Source: Nitrospira sp.
GTDB taxonomy: Bacteria; Nitrospirota; Nitrospiria; Nitrospirales; Nitrospiraceae
Length of the DNA: 13,529 nt
Reading direction: 5' to 3'
NCBI GenBank assembly: GCA_025363325.1
Contig: JANYEF010000031.1
Span: forward strand, 1-13,529
The position numbers were made by a program, and so were the translations under genes. Below the pieces are notes generated by a model that was given only the letters and a program-made list of their open reading frames with translations, searched no databases and was not told where the DNA came from. Positions 12,925 through 13,529 of the stretch are shown piece by piece (position 1 is the first letter of the stretch; every line of letters begins with the position of its first letter).

Positions 12925-13529
12925 ATGGTGGGTGTCGTTATAGCTCGTTGGGGTTTGGTGGGTTTGATGGTAATCAGCGCGATTGTCCTAGGTAGCCAAG
13001 CAAAGGCAGAAGAATGGAAGATGGAACAGGGTGGTATAGACCCAGGCAAAGTCGTGCTCGGCATGCGCGCGGGATTTACCCCCTTGACCCAATCGTTGAC
13101 CGCCAATAGCTCAACCGACGTGGGCCCCTTGGTCAATTTCCAAGCGCTGTATAGCCTCAACAAGTGGCTCTTGGTCGGGATGATGCTGGAGTGGGAACGC
13201 CATTCCGTGGATCAAGAACGGCCCTTCCGGGACTTGGGCCATCAAGACACCGTGTCGGTACTGCCGACAGTCGAAGTTCGACCGGTGCGATTTGGCCCGA
13301 TCATCCCCTATGCCAACATGAGCCTCGGGGTGAATGTGAATAGTTTCGGTGAAAACAGCGCGACTCGTATCTCCCCCAGTAATACCTTCGCCTGGCGACT
13401 CGGCTGGGGCGCCGACTACATGCTCAACAAACAGGTTGCCCTCAATGCGGAAATGGCCTACAAACGCAATGACGGCCATGCGACGGTGAACGGAAACCTC
13501 AACAACGACTGGAACGCCTCGTCTTTCGG
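12925..13529 (+). CDS. Outer-membrane beta-barrel protein (3' end outside window)
   Basis: 201 full codons are present and the frame is open at the window edge. A signal peptide (hydrophobic core about 10-24) probably ends at QAKA before EEWKME (residue 28/29). The mature part shows alternating hydrophobic strands split by polar turns: KVVLGMRAGFTP, GPLVNFQALYSLNKWLLVGM, TVSVLPTVEVRPVRFGPIIP, YANMSLGVNVNSFG, FAWRLGWGADYMLNKQVALN. This is typical of small OmpW/OmpA-like transmembrane barrels (outer-membrane beta-barrel superfamily). GGAGG sits 9 nt before the ATG. It lies in the same direction as the metal transporter operon but 309 bp away with its own control region. Whether it takes part in metal uptake is unknown. 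Confidence 0.85.
   Translation, partial: MVGVVIARWGLVGLMVISAIVLGSQAKAEEWKMEQGGIDPGKVVLGMRAGFTPLTQSLTANSSTDVGPLVNFQALYSLNKWLLVGMMLEWERHSVDQERPFRDLGHQDTVSVLPTVEVRPVRFGPIIPYANMSLGVNVNSFGENSATRISPSNTFAWRLGWGADYMLNKQVALNAEMAYKRNDGHATVNGNLNNDWNASSF

Overview
The window reads as a stretch of chromosome from a moderately GC-rich Gram-negative bacterium. Signal peptides, a lipoprotein, a periplasmic TPR protein and an outer-membrane barrel all point to a two-membrane envelope. The combination of gene families and the general style suggest a Nitrospira-like member of the Nitrospirota. That assignment is an inference, because no marker gene here settles it. There is no sign of phage, transposon, CRISPR or plasmid functions; this is core and envelope/signalling gene content with several structured intergenic regions.

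Layout. (1) 1-1712, minus strand: fmt followed by a 3'-truncated rsmB (cut by the window edge), a translation pair. Divergent from fmt is the initiator tRNA-fMet (1804-1880), the substrate of Fmt. (2) 2044-2241: a small hypothetical gene with a near-consensus promoter. It converges with 2389-3090 (minus), a secreted lytic transglycosylase with an N-terminal DUF4124-like segment. (3) 3200-3468: a leader full of inverted repeats with a 19-codon ORF, then a single-domain PilZ protein (3469-3825) and a small lipoprotein (3857-4177). (4) 4267-4897: a promoter with an overlapping dyad, a roughly 200-nt leader, and a small coiled-coil/TPR-like protein. (5) 5199-6122: a response regulator-GGDEF diguanylate cyclase with intact catalytic and inhibitory motifs. 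Together with the PilZ gene it makes this a c-di-GMP neighbourhood. (6) 6225-7013 (minus): an apparently non-secreted right-handed beta-helix protein with a cysteine in each coil. (7) 7387-7899: a periplasmic TPR protein of YbgF/CpoB type. (8) 9647-7948 (minus): anmK (anhydro-MurNAc kinase) followed 8 nt later by a membrane-anchored DUF2726 protein. (9) 9982-12615: a complete metal ABC transporter (binding protein, ATPase, permease), most like ZnuA-ZnuC-ZnuB for zinc. The ATPase ends in five histidines. (10) 12925-end: the start of an outer-membrane beta-barrel protein.

Connections. The lytic transglycosylase makes 1,6-anhydro-MurNAc muropeptides and AnmK returns anhydro-MurNAc to metabolism, so both ends of a wall-recycling route are present, though not in one operon. 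The GGDEF and PilZ proteins are potential maker and reader of c-di-GMP. The most unusual non-coding features are the structured leader upstream of the PilZ gene and a roughly 90-bp palindromic element with a 9-nt period between anmK and the transporter operon.
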